Positions 1-9,613 of a stretch of 64,000 bases of DNA are shown piece by piece. Numbering within the stretch: the stretch's first letter is position 1; each line of letters begins with the position of its first letter. Both the position numbers and the translations under genes were made by a program. Under the pieces are notes generated by a model. The model was not told the origin of the DNA. It worked only from the letters and a program-made list of their open reading frames with translations, and searched no databases. This DNA comes from Rhodocyclaceae bacterium. GTDB lineage: Bacteria; Pseudomonadota; Gammaproteobacteria; Burkholderiales; Rhodocyclaceae. The stretch covers positions 1 through 64,000 of the forward strand of contig JAGRFY010000025.1 in the NCBI GenBank assembly GCA_020445765.1, given 5' to 3'.

Positions 1-315
1 CACGTGATGCTCCGCGCGACAGGCCACGCACCACGAAGCGAAGACATTCACCAGCGAGACCTCGCCTTTGCCGAGATCCGCGCTCGCCAGACCGAGCGTT
101 CTGCCCTTGACCGGCGGCAGGTCGAAGGCCGGCACCAGCTTACCGATGAGCGGCGAGGGTACTTCACGCGGATTCAGGGTCAGGCCGATGGCGAGGAATG
201 CGACCAGGGCGAGGAAGACCGCAACCGGCAGCAGTGCGCCCCGCCGGCTTCCGGGCGCGGTGCTTCCCACCTTCGGCGCGCTCGTGGAGAGCTTGTCAGG
301 CGTGTCGGAGCTCAT
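1..315 (-). CDS. ccmG: Thiol:disulfide interchange protein CcmG/DsbE family (partial, C-terminus off the window)
   Basis: Reading leftward from the ATG at 315, 105 residues are visible: a short polar start, one membrane anchor at about residues 25-45 (ALLPVAVFLALVAFLAIGL), then the beginning of a thioredoxin-like fold ending in SLVNVFASWCVACRAEH. The WCVAC pair is the redox site of CcmG/DsbE/TlpA-type periplasmic reductants, which keep apocytochrome or other periplasmic thiols reduced. Its ATG overlaps the stop of the upstream gene by four bases (ATGA), so it is the last visible gene of the efflux operon. CcdA, encoded two genes upstream, is the natural electron donor for such a protein. The rest of the gene lies beyond position 1. 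Confidence 0.8.
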   Translation of the reverse strand, partial: MSSDTPDKLSTSAPKVGSTAPGSRRGALLPVAVFLALVAFLAIGLTLNPREVPSPLIGKLVPAFDLPPVKGRTLGLASADLGKGEVSLVNVFASWCVACRAEHHV

Positions 316-1229
316 GGCTTGCTCGTATCCATGCCCAGCCCCTGGCGCGCGATCGGCTCCCAGTTCTTGCCACCGTCGCGGCTCACGAAGGCGCTGCGCT
401 TGAAGGTTGCGATGGCGTACTCATTGCGCCGGGCGGGGTTCTGGGCGATGTAGGCGACCGCGTCGTCGGCAAGCAGCGGCGGCGTCACGGAGCTCGCCTG
501 GGCGCCGCTCCAGACCGTGCGGCGCAGCGTCGGTGCGCCATCATGGCCGGCGTACCAAAGGTGGGTGCCGTCGAGGTCGAAAGACACCGCAAGGGTCTGT
601 CCGGCAGCCGCGCGGCGGAAATTTTCGCCGGAATCCACCGATAGGAACAGGCCGTCGCGGGTCCCGACCGCCACCACATTCGCGTCCTCGGGGTGCACGG
701 CGAGGCTTGTCGGCTCGCCGGCGAGGCCGCGCGCCGCCGCCTGCTTCCACACGAGGCCGTCGTTCAGCGTGTAGTGGAGGCCGGGCGATTTCATGCGCGA
801 GTTGGCGCCGTGGTTGAACACATACACCGCGTTGGAGGCGAAGCCGGTGGCGAGCAGATGGAAGTCGGACTCGCCTTCGAGGCCGAGTTTCTTCCACGTC
901 TTGCCGCCGTCGTCGCTGCGGATCAGGCCGAACGGATTGACCAGACCCGAGCCCGCCGCCGGGTGGCCGCTGCTGTAGAAGCGCTCACGGGTGGCGGAGA
1001 AGCCCATGTAGTCGTGCTCGGGGCCGGGCGCCTTGGACCATTTCCCCTGCTCGTAGACCGCGAGGCCGTGGTGGCTCGGAATGTAGAGACGCTCCCCGTC
1101 GGCGCTCCAGGCGAGGCCATGGATGTGGGTAAGACCCACCTCAGCCCAGGCGCCGCCGCCACTCAGGAGCAGGATCGCGGCGAAACCGCGAAACATGGCC
1201 GAAGCCAGTGCCATCAGTTTGTTGCTCAT
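312..1229 (-). CDS. Secreted BNR/Asp-box repeat protein (F510_1955-type, glycosylhydrolase-like)
   Basis: A 305-residue protein with an N-terminal signal peptide (hydrophobic stretch ending in AWA, about residue 29). The body looks like a sialidase-type beta-propeller, with Asp-box motifs SDDGGKTW, SVDSGENF and SRDGGKNW spaced along it. Proteins of this kind are annotated F510_1955 family glycosylhydrolase and are often found in metal-resistance islands; no substrate is established. It starts at an ATG preceded by GGAGGAAGAA and its stop overlaps the ccmG-like start. The enzymatic label is weak, because propeller repeats alone do not prove hydrolase activity. Confidence 0.7.
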   Translation of the reverse strand: MSNKLMALASAMFRGFAAILLLSGGGAWAEVGLTHIHGLAWSADGERLYIPSHHGLAVYEQGKWSKAPGPEHDYMGFSATRERFYSSGHPAAGSGLVNPFGLIRSDDGGKTWKKLGLEGESDFHLLATGFASNAVYVFNHGANSRMKSPGLHYTLNDGLVWKQAAARGLAGEPTSLAVHPEDANVVAVGTRDGLFLSVDSGENFRRAAAGQTLAVSFDLDGTHLWYAGHDGAPTLRRTVWSGAQASSVTPPLLADDAVAYIAQNPARRNEYAIATFKRSAFVSRDGGKNWEPIARQGLGMDTSKP

Positions 1230-1256
1230 TTCTTCCTCCAGTTGCCTTGTGAAATG

Positions 1257-1277
1257 GGCAGCGATCCGGTCGCTGCC
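1257..1277. other. Intergenic hairpin inside the efflux operon
   Basis: Perfect 8-bp arms GGCAGCGA and TCGCTGCC separated by TCCGG lie in the 69-bp gap between ccdA and the BNR protein gene. In the direction of transcription (leftward) the T-run lies before the hairpin, not after it, so it is not a classical terminator. It may be an mRNA processing or stability element. Confidence 0.4.
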
Positions 1278-1298
1278 ATGAAAAAAACCGCACTGCGT

Positions 1299-2042
1299 TC
1301 ATCCAATCTGCCCGAGCACCGGGAACTGCTTGAGGAGCCAGTAGCTGAACTCCGTCAACTTTCCCGTCACCATCGCCACACCCATCACCACCATCACAAC
1401 ACCGGCGGCGACCTGCAGTGGGCGCCCGGCATGACGCAGCACTTTCAGCCGACCGACCAGTTCGCGCATGAACACCGCTGACAGTACGAAGGGCACGCCC
1501 AGCCCCAGGGCGTAGGCGGAGAGCAGCCACATTCCGCCCGACACCGAACCCTGCATGGCGCTCGCGGTCAGGATGGCGCCGAGCACCGGTCCGATGCACG
1601 GCGTCCAGCCGAAGCCGAAGGCGACCCCAAGCACCAGCGAGCTTGCCGGGTGACCGCGGGCCAGATGCGGATGGAAGCGGAAATCCCGGTGAAACCACGA
1701 GACATGGCGGAACAGACCGAGCATGAACAGGCCGAAGGCGATGATGATCGCGCCGCCGACGAGGTTGGCCTCGTAGCGGTAGCGCAACAGCAAATGCCCG
1801 AGCGCGGTAGCGCTCGCGCCCAGCGCGATGAACACCGCGGAAAAGCCCAGCACGAAAAAGAGGCTCATGAGCCCGGCGTGAAGCCGGGTGCGTGCGTCCA
1901 ACTGCGGCTCGGTTCCGTGCAGCGATTGTCCCGCGACATAGGAGACGTAGGCGGGCACCAGCGGCAGCACGCAGGGCGACAGGAAGGAGACGAGGCCGGC
2001 GGCAGCCGCGCCGGCGAATCCAAGCGTCGACGCTTCGATCAT
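1299..2042 (-). CDS. ccdA: CcdA/DsbD-type transmembrane electron-transfer protein
   Basis: A 247-residue polytopic membrane protein with about six helices. The two CcdA-type cysteine motifs are present: SPCVLPLVPAY in the first helix and TPCIGP in the fourth. CcdA carries electrons from cytoplasmic thioredoxin across the membrane to periplasmic CcmG-like proteins, and a CcmG-like gene is two genes downstream. The start ATG overlaps the stop of the preceding cytochrome gene by four bases. Length and topology fit the short CcdA form rather than full DsbD. Confidence 0.88.
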   Translation of the reverse strand: MIEASTLGFAGAAAAGLVSFLSPCVLPLVPAYVSYVAGQSLHGTEPQLDARTRLHAGLMSLFFVLGFSAVFIALGASATALGHLLLRYRYEANLVGGAIIIAFGLFMLGLFRHVSWFHRDFRFHPHLARGHPASSLVLGVAFGFGWTPCIGPVLGAILTASAMQGSVSGGMWLLSAYALGLGVPFVLSAVFMRELVGRLKVLRHAGRPLQVAAGVVMVVMGVAMVTGKLTEFSYWLLKQFPVLGQIG

Positions 2043-2710
2043 GGCGATTCACATTCGTTATGGATGAAGGCGGAAATTTCGGCGGGGCTTGCGAATACCA
2101 CCTGTGCGCGGTCGCCGCCCATGCCTGCGCCGACGATGACCGGTTCGCCCTTGCGCGGGCCTTGTGGGGACGAGTCGGTCTTGAAGCGCAGGTTGAACTC
2201 CCAGAAGGGGTAGACGCGGCCTTCGCCGAGGGTGACGTGATAGGTGTCCCTGCAATGTCGGACGGCGCGCACGCGCTGGCCGGCATCGACGGACTTCAGG
2301 TCCGGCAGACCGGGCGTCTTCGGCGCCGAGATCTTCCCCTCCGATACCGCCCGCAGGTAGGCGATCAGGTCGCCGCGGGCGCGGGCGTCGGGCAGGCCGC
2401 GAAACGCCATCGCATTGCCGGGGATGAAGGCAGCGGGATCGTGCAGCCAGGCGTCCAGCGATTTCTCGTTCCACATCACGGCCGACTTGCGCAAGGCGTC
2501 CGAGTAACGCTGGAAGCCCTCGGCCGTGCCCGCCCGGCGGCCATGGATGGCCGAGAGGCTGGGGCCGGTGCGATGCTCGCCGGGGACGAGCGAATGGCAT
2601 CTGGCACAGGCGCGGAATGCCTCCGCGCCGCGGCCCGCGTCGCCGGCGGCCAGCGCGACGATCGGAAAAAAGAGCGCGGCCACGGCCGCAAACGAACGTT
2701 GCATCGTCAT
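2039..2710 (-). CDS. Periplasmic c-type cytochrome with C-terminal extension
   Basis: A 223-residue protein with a signal peptide (cleavage near ALA-AG, about residue 21), one haem motif CARCH, and a methionine candidate for the sixth ligand in IPGNAMAF. The first ~120 residues form a class I cytochrome c. The remaining ~100 residues (from about SAPKTPGLPDL) are a separate region with two further cysteines that I cannot assign. The start was chosen at the ATG with AGGAGG eight bases upstream. It sits 119 bp after cusA and overlaps ccdA by four bases. The cytochrome call is firm; its partner and role in metal handling are unknown. Confidence 0.8.
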   Translation of the reverse strand: MTMQRSFAAVAALFFPIVALAAGDAGRGAEAFRACARCHSLVPGEHRTGPSLSAIHGRRAGTAEGFQRYSDALRKSAVMWNEKSLDAWLHDPAAFIPGNAMAFRGLPDARARGDLIAYLRAVSEGKISAPKTPGLPDLKSVDAGQRVRAVRHCRDTYHVTLGEGRVYPFWEFNLRFKTDSSPQGPRKGEPVIVGAGMGGDRAQVVFASPAEISAFIHNECESP

Positions 2711-2829
2711 GTGGAATTCCTCCTGGCTGGTCATGCGTTGCCGGCGCGTTACGCTCGGGCAAGCCTTCGGTCGGCCGTCGAGATCCGGTCGTGGATTCGA
2801 TCCTGCTCGTGCGCTGGCTCCGGGGACTG

Positions 2830-5800
2830 TCATCGGCGATAACTCCCGCTGTCGCGTCCGCGCCGCCGCATCAACAGATAGGCAGCCGGGATCACGAACA
2901 TCGACAGCAAGGGCGCGGTGATCATGCCGCCGACCATCGGCGCGGCGATGCGCTGCATCACCTCGCTGCCGGTGCCGGCGCCCCACATGATCGGGAACAG
3001 GCCGGCGAGAATCACCGCCACCGTCATCGCCTTGGGCCGCACGCGCAGCACCGCGCCTTCGCGGATCGCGTCGAGCAGGTCGGCCTCGCCGGTCCTGTTC
3101 TCATCTAGGCGCTCGAACCACGCCTGCTTCAAGTACAACAGCATGATCACGCCGAACTCGGCAGCCACGCCGGCGAGCGCGATGAAGCCGACCACGCCGG
3201 CCACCGACAGGTTGTAGTCGAGCAGGTAGAGCAGCCACACGCCGCCGACCAGGGCGAAGGGCAGCGTGGTCATGATCAGCAAGGCCTCGCCGAAGTGCTT
3301 GAAGCTCAGATACAGCAACACGAAGATGATCAGCAGCGTGAACGGCACCACCAGCTTGAGCTTGGCGGTGGCGCGTTCGAGGAACTCGAACTGCCCCGAC
3401 CACGACACCGCGTAGCCCGGCGGCAGTGCGACCTGTTCGGCCACCGTGCGCTGCATGTCGCGCACCGCCGAGCCCAGATCGCGGCCGCGCAGGTCGACAT
3501 ACACATAGCCGGCCAGCCGCGCGTTCTCGCTGCGCAGCATCGGCGGACCGTCTGTGACGCGGATGTCGGCCACGTCGGCAAGCACGAGCTGTTGCCCGCG
3601 CGCGGTGATGATCGGCAGCGTGCGCAGTCCGGCGAGCGAATCGCGGATCTCGCGCGGGTAACGGACATTGATCGGGAAGCGCTGCAAGCCCTCGACCGTT
3701 TCGCCGATGTTCATGCCGCCGACCGCCGAACTGACCACCGACTGCACGTCGGCGATGTTGAGGCCATAGCGGGCCGCCGCCTCGCGCCGGATGTCCACGT
3801 CTACATAGCGCCCGCCGGTCAGGCGCTCGGCGAAGGCGCTGGTCACTCCCGGCACGTTCTTCAAGGCGCGCTCGATCTCGCCGGTCAGCCGGTCGATGGT
3901 GGCGAGCTCCGGCCCGAGCACCTTGACCCCCACCGGGCTCTTGATGCCGGTGGCGAGCATGTCGAGGCGATTGCGGATCGGTGGCACCCAGATGTTGGTC
4001 AGACCCGGTACGCGCACGATCTTGTCGAGTTCATCGACCAGCTTGACCGGCGTCATGCCGGGCCGCCACTGCTCGCGCGGCTTGAACTGGATGGTTGTCT
4101 CGAACATCACCAGCGGCGCGGGGTCGGTGGCGGTCGCCGCGCGCCCCGCCTTGCCATAGACGCTATTCACTTCAGGCACGCTCTTGATCAGGCGATCGGT
4201 CTGTTGCAAGAGCTCGGCCGCCTTGCCGGCGGACAGGCCCGGCAGCGCGGTGGGCATGTAGAGCAGGTCGCCCTCGTCGAGCGCCGGCATGAACTCGCTG
4301 CCGATGTGCTGCAAGGGCCACAGGCTCGCGAGCAGAACCACTACGGCCAGCGCCAGCGTCGCCTTGGGGAAGCGCAGCACGCCGTCGAGCAGCGGGCGGT
4401 AGGCCGCGATCAGGCCGCGATTGAGCGGGTTGGCCTGCTCGTCCGGAATCCGCCCGCGGATCAGATAGCCCATCAGCACCGGGATCAGCGTTACCGCCAG
4501 CCCGGCCGCGGCCGCCATGGCGTAGGTCTTGGTGAAGGCGAGCGGAGAGAACATCCGCCCCTCCTGCGCTTCGAGGGTGAATACCGGGATGAAGGAGAGG
4601 GTGATGATCAGGAGCGAGAAGAACAGCGCCGGGCCGACTTCCACCGCGGCGTCGCCGATCACCTGCCAGCGGGCTTCGCCTTGGAGCTTCTCGCCCGCAT
4701 GCTCGTGCGCCCACGCTTCGAGGTGCTTGTGGGCGTTCTCGATCATCACTACCGCCGCATCCACCATCGCGCCAACGGCGATGGCGATGCCGCCGAGCGA
4801 CATGATGTTGGCGTTGACGCCTTGTTGCTGCATGACGATGAAGGCCATCAGGATGCCCAGTGGCAGCGAGACGATGGCGACGAAGGCTGAGCGCAGGTGA
4901 AACAGGAACACCGCGCACACAACGGCGACGACGGCGAACTCCTCGATCAGCTTGTACGTGAGGTTGTCGATCGCGCGCTCGATGAGACCGGAACGGTCGT
5001 ACACCGGGACGATCTCCACCCCTGCGGGCAGGCTCTTCTGCAGGATGGCGAGCTTGTCCTTCACCGCCTGGATGGTGGTAAGCGCGTTCTCGCCCGAGCG
5101 CATCACGATCACGCCGCCGACCGCTTCGCCCTCGCCGTCGAGCTCGCCGATGCCGCGGCGCATCTCCGGCCCGAGCTGGATGCGTGCCACGTCGCCGAGG
5201 CGTACCGACACGCCGGCATCGGTGGTCATCAAGGGGATCGCGCGGAAATCGTCCAGAGTTTGCAGATAGCCCGTAGCGCGCACCATGTACTCGGCCTCGC
5301 CCAGCTCCAGCACCGAGCCGCCGGCCTCCTGGTTGCCGCGGCGGATCGCCTCCACCACGCGGGCGTGCGGAATGCGGTAGGCCGCGAGCTGGTCCGGATC
5401 GAGCACCACCTGGTACTGGCGTACCATGCCGCCGATCGTCGCCACCTCGGCCACGTCGGGCACCGTCTTGAGTTCGAACTTGAGGAACCAGTCCTGCAGG
5501 GTGCGCAGTTGCGAGAGGTCCTGCGTGCCGGACCTGTCGACCAGCGCGTACTGGTAGATCCAGCCCACGCCGGTCGCATCCGGGCCGATCGATGAGGTGG
5601 CGCCGGGCGGGAGGCGCGACTGAGCCTGGTTGAGGTACTCGAGCACGCGCGTGCGCGCCCAGTACAGGTCCGTTCCGTCCTCGAACAGCACATAGACATA
5701 GCTATCGCCGAAGAACGAGAAGCCGCGCACGACCTTCGCGCCGGGCACCGACAGCATCGTCGTGGTGAGCGGATAGGTGACCTGGTTCTCGACCAGCTGT

Positions 5801-5973
5801 GGCGCCTGGCCCGGAAAAGTGGTGCGGATGATGACCTGCACGTCGGAGAGGTCGGGCAAGGCATCCAGCGGGGTGCGAATGAGCGAGACCACGCCCCAGG
5901 CCGTGACCATCACGGTCGCGAGCAGCACTAAGTATCGATTCGCGATGGACCAGCGGATGAGGTTCGCGATCAC
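2830..5973 (-). CDS. cusA: Cu(I)/Ag(I) efflux RND pump, CusA/SilA family
   Basis: A 1047-residue inner-membrane RND transporter, the full CusA length. The fourth transmembrane helix carries [20 protein letters not shown], matching the CusA/SilA (monovalent ion) class rather than the zinc/cobalt CzcA class, which has DFG and DGA there. It would take Cu(I) or Ag(I) from the periplasm or adaptor and drive it through the outer-membrane channel using proton import. A GTG start overlapping the cusB stop by four bases gives the expected N-terminus ([15 protein letters not shown]). Longer upstream starts would run into cusB. Confidence 0.93.
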   Translation of the reverse strand: MIANLIRWSIANRYLVLLATVMVTAWGVVSLIRTPLDALPDLSDVQVIIRTTFPGQAPQLVENQVTYPLTTTMLSVPGAKVVRGFSFFGDSYVYVLFEDGTDLYWARTRVLEYLNQAQSRLPPGATSSIGPDATGVGWIYQYALVDRSGTQDLSQLRTLQDWFLKFELKTVPDVAEVATIGGMVRQYQVVLDPDQLAAYRIPHARVVEAIRRGNQEAGGSVLELGEAEYMVRATGYLQTLDDFRAIPLMTTDAGVSVRLGDVARIQLGPEMRRGIGELDGEGEAVGGVIVMRSGENALTTIQAVKDKLAILQKSLPAGVEIVPVYDRSGLIERAIDNLTYKLIEEFAVVAVVCAVFLFHLRSAFVAIVSLPLGILMAFIVMQQQGVNANIMSLGGIAIAVGAMVDAAVVMIENAHKHLEAWAHEHAGEKLQGEARWQVIGDAAVEVGPALFFSLLIITLSFIPVFTLEAQEGRMFSPLAFTKTYAMAAAAGLAVTLIPVLMGYLIRGRIPDEQANPLNRGLIAAYRPLLDGVLRFPKATLALAVVVLLASLWPLQHIGSEFMPALDEGDLLYMPTALPGLSAGKAAELLQQTDRLIKSVPEVNSVYGKAGRAATATDPAPLVMFETTIQFKPREQWRPGMTPVKLVDELDKIVRVPGLTNIWVPPIRNRLDMLATGIKSPVGVKVLGPELATIDRLTGEIERALKNVPGVTSAFAERLTGGRYVDVDIRREAAARYGLNIADVQSVVSSAVGGMNIGETVEGLQRFPINVRYPREIRDSLAGLRTLPIITARGQQLVLADVADIRVTDGPPMLRSENARLAGYVYVDLRGRDLGSAVRDMQRTVAEQVALPPGYAVSWSGQFEFLERATAKLKLVVPFTLLIIFVLLYLSFKHFGEALLIMTTLPFALVGGVWLLYLLDYNLSVAGVVGFIALAGVAAEFGVIMLLYLKQAWFERLDENRTGEADLLDAIREGAVLRVRPKAMTVAVILAGLFPIMWGAGTGSEVMQRIAAPMVGGMITAPLLSMFVIPAAYLLMRRRGRDSGSYRR

Positions 5974-7583
5974 TGCGCACCCCCCGTTGCCATGCCCGCC
6001 ACGGGCCGGATGCTGACGATCTGCGGGGCGTCGCCTTCCTGCATGCGGAATTCGATGTCGGCGTTGGCACCGTTGGTCACACCCGGTGGCAGGGCCACGC
6101 CCGGCGCCAGCCGGAAGTCCATGGTCATGCCCGGCCACTTCAGGCTCGGAATCGCCGGGTGCGTGAGTGTGAGCATGTCACCGTCTACCGCTTCGATGAG
6201 CGCCCCGGTTCGATGAGTGTCGGCAGCCGCGGGCGCCTCCTCTCCGAGACGCGCCTCGATGCCCTTGAGGCTCGCTTCTGAATCGATCAGGAACTGGCCG
6301 GACAGCACGACGCGTTGCCCCGCCTGCAAGCCCTGCCTGATCTCGGTCTGCCCGCCCGCTTCGATGCCGGTGACGACCTCGGCCGGACGGAAACGCCCGT
6401 CCTCCTCGGCCAGCATCACCAGCGTGCGCCTGCCGGTCGCGATGATCGCCTCGGTCGGCACGAGCAGGGTCTTGCTTTCCGGTTTGTCCGAAAAGCGCAT
6501 CTGCACGAACATCCCCGGCACCAGGCGCGCGCCCGGATTGGCGAGCTCCATGCGCGCCTTGAAGGTGCGCGTCGCGGGGTTCACCTCCGGCAGCAGCGCC
6601 TGCACGCGGCCCTCGAAGTCCACGCCCGGCAGCGCCGGGCTCGCCGCGACGACCCGGTCGCCCGGCGCGAGCTGCGCGGCCTGGCTCTCGGGCACCTCGG
6701 CGTGGGCCCACACCGTTCCCAGGCCGTTGATGCGCGCCAGCGTCATGCCGGGCATCACCGTCATGCCTTCGCGCGCCATCAGATCGGTGACGACCCCGGC
6801 GATCGGCGCGCGTATCGTCAGCCGGGCCTGCACCTGGGCGGTCGATTCGACCCGGCGTATCTGAGCCTCGTCCATGCCGCTCTGGCGCATGCGGGCGCGC
6901 GCGGCGTCCACCAGCGTGCCCAGGTCGGTGCCCCGCATGCGGCGCAGCGACAGGAAGTCCTCCTGCGCGGCCACCCAGTCCGGTACATAGAGGTCGACCA
7001 GCGGCTGACCTTTGGTCACGCGATCGAGCGTCGCGCTTACGTGCAGCTTCTCGACGTAGCCCATCGCGCGGGCCTGCACGATCACCTGGTCGCGTTCGTT
7101 CCAGGCGATCGCACCCACCGCCGACACCGCCGACGCGAGCGTGCCCTCGGCGACCGCCGCGGTGCGCAAGCCGATGTTCTGCTGGATGCGCGGGCTGACG
7201 GTGACGGTACTGGCATCCGCGCCTTCGGCACCGGCATAGGCAGGTACCAGCATCATGTCCATGAAGGGCGACTTGCCCGGCGCTTCGAACTTCTTTCCGG
7301 GCACCATCGGGTCGTGGTAGTAGAGGATTTTCTTCCCGGTGAGCGGGTCAAGCACACCGGCCTTGAGGCCGTCCTCGATGTGGCGGCGCGTGGCGGCTTC
7401 GCCTTCGGGGATACCCCAGGTCGACGGATCGACAGTCGCGTCTGCGGAGGCCTTGTCACCCGACGCCGTGGCGGCTGCGGACATGGCCATCGCGCGCTGC
7501 GTGCCCAAGCGGTACAGGCCGAAGCCCGCGGTGCCTAGCACTCCTGCGGCCATCAGGGCGATCACGGTATTCTTGATTCTCAT
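5970..7583 (-). CDS. cusB: RND efflux adaptor CusB with fused C-terminal CusF-like metallochaperone domain
   Basis: A 537-residue periplasmic adaptor (membrane fusion protein). After an N-terminal membrane anchor there is a heavy-metal-binding-like segment ([14 protein letters not shown], about residue 87) in which the usual CPxCGM motif is degenerate (KSPFMDMM). The lipoyl and barrel domains follow. Residues about 461-525 match Cus[22 protein letters not shown] contains the H/W/M ligand set (His475, Trp483, Met486, Met488). A CusF domain fused to the adaptor is known for some SilB-type proteins. The start ATG overlaps the upstream stop by four bases. Confidence 0.92.
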   Translation of the reverse strand: MRIKNTVIALMAAGVLGTAGFGLYRLGTQRAMAMSAAATASGDKASADATVDPSTWGIPEGEAATRRHIEDGLKAGVLDPLTGKKILYYHDPMVPGKKFEAPGKSPFMDMMLVPAYAGAEGADASTVTVSPRIQQNIGLRTAAVAEGTLASAVSAVGAIAWNERDQVIVQARAMGYVEKLHVSATLDRVTKGQPLVDLYVPDWVAAQEDFLSLRRMRGTDLGTLVDAARARMRQSGMDEAQIRRVESTAQVQARLTIRAPIAGVVTDLMAREGMTVMPGMTLARINGLGTVWAHAEVPESQAAQLAPGDRVVAASPALPGVDFEGRVQALLPEVNPATRTFKARMELANPGARLVPGMFVQMRFSDKPESKTLLVPTEAIIATGRRTLVMLAEEDGRFRPAEVVTGIEAGGQTEIRQGLQAGQRVVLSGQFLIDSEASLKGIEARLGEEAPAAADTHRTGALIEAVDGDMLTLTHPAIPSLKWPGMTMDFRLAPGVALPPGVTNGANADIEFRMQEGDAPQIVSIRPVAGMATGGAQ

Positions 7584-8968
7584 TGTCGGTGCTCCGGAAT
7601 CTTCGTCTTGAGAGGCTGCGGTGCGGCGGCCGGATATTCCGCTTCGCCTGCGGGCGGAATCAAGTACTCGAGCTCGACCCACAGCCGGGCCGTTTCCATT
7701 TCAATGCGCAGCCGCTCGATGCGAATGTCGATTTCCATCCGGCGCGCCTCGAGCACACCCGACAGGGCACCACGGCCGCCGCGATAGGCGGCCAGCACGG
7801 CACGCGTGCGCTCGGCCGTGAGCGGGATCAGCGTCGCGTCGTAGTCGGCGAGCCGCTCGTGGTTGCTGCGCCAGGTGGCGTACCAGCGCTCGGTCTCGGC
7901 CAAGTGCGCGCGCGTCATCTCGGCGCGCTCGGCGCGCGCCTGCTCGGCCTTCGCGAGCCTGGCGGCCAGTTCGCGGTCCTGCCGGTTTCTCTGGTCCCAC
8001 TGCAGCGGCACGCTGACGGCGATCGAGGCCATGTTGGAGAAGGCCGCGCCACGCTGGCTGTACATCAGCGACACGCTCCAGTCCGCGCGCTTGTCCTGAC
8101 GGGCCACTTCGGCCTCGGCCCGGGCCACGGCTTCTTTCGAGGCCATCAGGGCGATGTCGGGGTGCCGGTCGAGCTGGTGCTCGAGCGTGTGCGCCGCCAG
8201 GCGCGTGTGCGAGATCGGCGGCGCGTCGCCCAAGGGTGCCGCGGCCAGCTCGCCCACCCAGCGCGCCAGAGCGGTGGTGGCGTTGGCCTCGCGCGCCTGT
8301 GCGTCGCGGATCCGATCCTCGATCCGCGCCACGCCCGAGCGCGCCATGAACACGTCGGCCTGCGGGCCGCGACCGCCACGGTAGGCCGCGTGGGCGGCCT
8401 CGATCTGCAAGGCCGCCTCGTCACGCTGCTTCGACAACAACGCGACCATCTGCTGCTGGTAGTAGCGGTCGAACCAAGCGAGCGCCGTGCCGCGTCGAAG
8501 GCTAACGAGTTGCATCGCGCGCGCGGCTTGCGCCGTGTCGGCCTCGCGCTCGAAACGCGCCGCGCGGGCATGGCGCTTGTCCTCGCGCGTGAAGGTCTGG
8601 GTCAAGCCGATCGAGCGCATGGTCATGAAGTCTTCGGTCAGGCTGAAGCGTATCGGCCCGTCGACGGGCAGGTTGTCGACAGACAGGCGCAGCGTCGGGT
8701 CGGGCAGCCGCTCCGCCGCGATGGCCATTTCGCGGGCCGATTGGGTAGCTGCATCCTGCGCGACCAAGGCATACGAGCGCTCCTGCGCTGCGCGCAAGGC
8801 AGCGTGCAGCGTCAGGGGTTGACCGGGAATTGCTGTCTGCGCCGCCGCCCAGCTCGAAAGACCGGCGACGAGCAGCGCGGCCCCCAGCGTGCGCAAGGTG
8901 CCCGTCCTGGGCGCGAACGCGTGTCTGAAGCGCACGCGCACGCGCTCCCTTTCCAATTGAGTTTGCAT
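7580..8968 (-). CDS. cusC: TolC/CusC-type outer-membrane efflux protein
   Basis: A 462-residue protein with an N-terminal hydrophobic signal (about residues 25-43, ending AWAAAQ) and the two long helical repeats of the OEP family (for example LHAALRAAQERSYALVAQDA and the related second half around residue 265). It should form the outer-membrane channel of the Cus-like tripartite pump. The first ~25 residues are unusually charged, and a later start may be used. It is followed directly by cusB with a four-base overlap. Confidence 0.85.
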   Translation of the reverse strand: MQTQLERERVRVRFRHAFAPRTGTLRTLGAALLVAGLSSWAAAQTAIPGQPLTLHAALRAAQERSYALVAQDAATQSAREMAIAAERLPDPTLRLSVDNLPVDGPIRFSLTEDFMTMRSIGLTQTFTREDKRHARAARFEREADTAQAARAMQLVSLRRGTALAWFDRYYQQQMVALLSKQRDEAALQIEAAHAAYRGGRGPQADVFMARSGVARIEDRIRDAQAREANATTALARWVGELAAAPLGDAPPISHTRLAAHTLEHQLDRHPDIALMASKEAVARAEAEVARQDKRADWSVSLMYSQRGAAFSNMASIAVSVPLQWDQRNRQDRELAARLAKAEQARAERAEMTRAHLAETERWYATWRSNHERLADYDATLIPLTAERTRAVLAAYRGGRGALSGVLEARRMEIDIRIERLRIEMETARLWVELEYLIPPAGEAEYPAAAPQPLKTKIPEHRQ

Positions 8969-9078
8969 AGGCTGAATCCGAACGAGTCAGGTGCCGCAGC
9001 AGTGGCGGCGCGCACGAAACGTCGTCTCAGACCACGCGCGTTAAGGCACGGCCCGAAACGACAAACGGAAGAACGGAG

Positions 9079-9423
9079 TCAGCTGAAGGTCGGCGGTCGC
9101 CAGACGCCAGAGGGGTTGAAAGATGGCGTGACGAGATTGGCTGTCGGTACGAGAACGGGCGAAGCGGGAGCCTGCGTGGGGGCCTGAAGCAATGCGACTG
9201 TGCAAGCGTTCGACAGATTGCACTCTTGTCCAGTCTTGCACGGCTCGCCGGTCTTGGCCGCCGTTTCTGCGTCGTTGCAACAATCGCGGGCTGCAGCGGA
9301 CGCATCCAGCATCACGGCGTGGGCGCCCCGCTCCATGGGGCAGGGTTGCTTGGAGACGTGCGCGTTCGCGATGCCCTGAAAGGCAACCGTGAGACAGAGC
9401 AAGAAGGCAATGAAGGCGCGCAT
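9079..9423 (-). CDS. Small secreted cysteine-rich protein heading the efflux operon
   Basis: A 114-residue protein with a clear signal peptide (FIAFLLCLTVAFQGIANAH). The mature part has six Cys, as single, paired (CC) and spaced residues (QPCPMERG, RDCCND, EPCKTGQECN, NAC), followed by a Pro/Ala-rich tail. No family is recognised with certainty. Size, secretion, cysteines and its place as first gene before cusC suggest periplasmic metal binding or sensing, which is inference. The gap to cusC is 110 bp. Only about 100 bp separate its start from the left end of the downstream-facing IS element, so the native promoter may have been cut off or replaced. Confidence 0.6.
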   Translation of the reverse strand: MRAFIAFLLCLTVAFQGIANAHVSKQPCPMERGAHAVMLDASAAARDCCNDAETAAKTGEPCKTGQECNLSNACTVALLQAPTQAPASPVLVPTANLVTPSFNPSGVWRPPTFS

Positions 9424-9531
9424 CGAATGATCTTATCAGAAGGGCGAAGGCTGCGACGGCCGACCGATCGGACTGGAGCGCAAACTTCATCTGGCACGAG
9501 CGTCAGCTTCTAACAGGACTGAATCAATGGG

Positions 9532-9543
9532 ATGGACGCCCCC
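9532..9543 (+). repeat. Left subterminal inverted repeat of the IS1111-type element
   Basis: ATGGACGCCCCC, an exact reverse complement of the right copy at 10902-10913. It lies 70 bp before the transposase start. Confidence 0.85.
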
Positions 9544-9613
9544 ACCCGAGTAGGCATCGATGTGCCAGAGTGGAAGCGCTGATCAACCACTCGAAACGAA
9601 GGAGGCGTCCACC

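Noticed and set aside
1350..1395. Histidine-rich run (HRHTHHHHH) in a plus-strand frame that looked like a metal-binding protein
   Set aside because: It is the antisense reading of the ccdA 3' end; no ribosome site or signal, and ccdA is certain.
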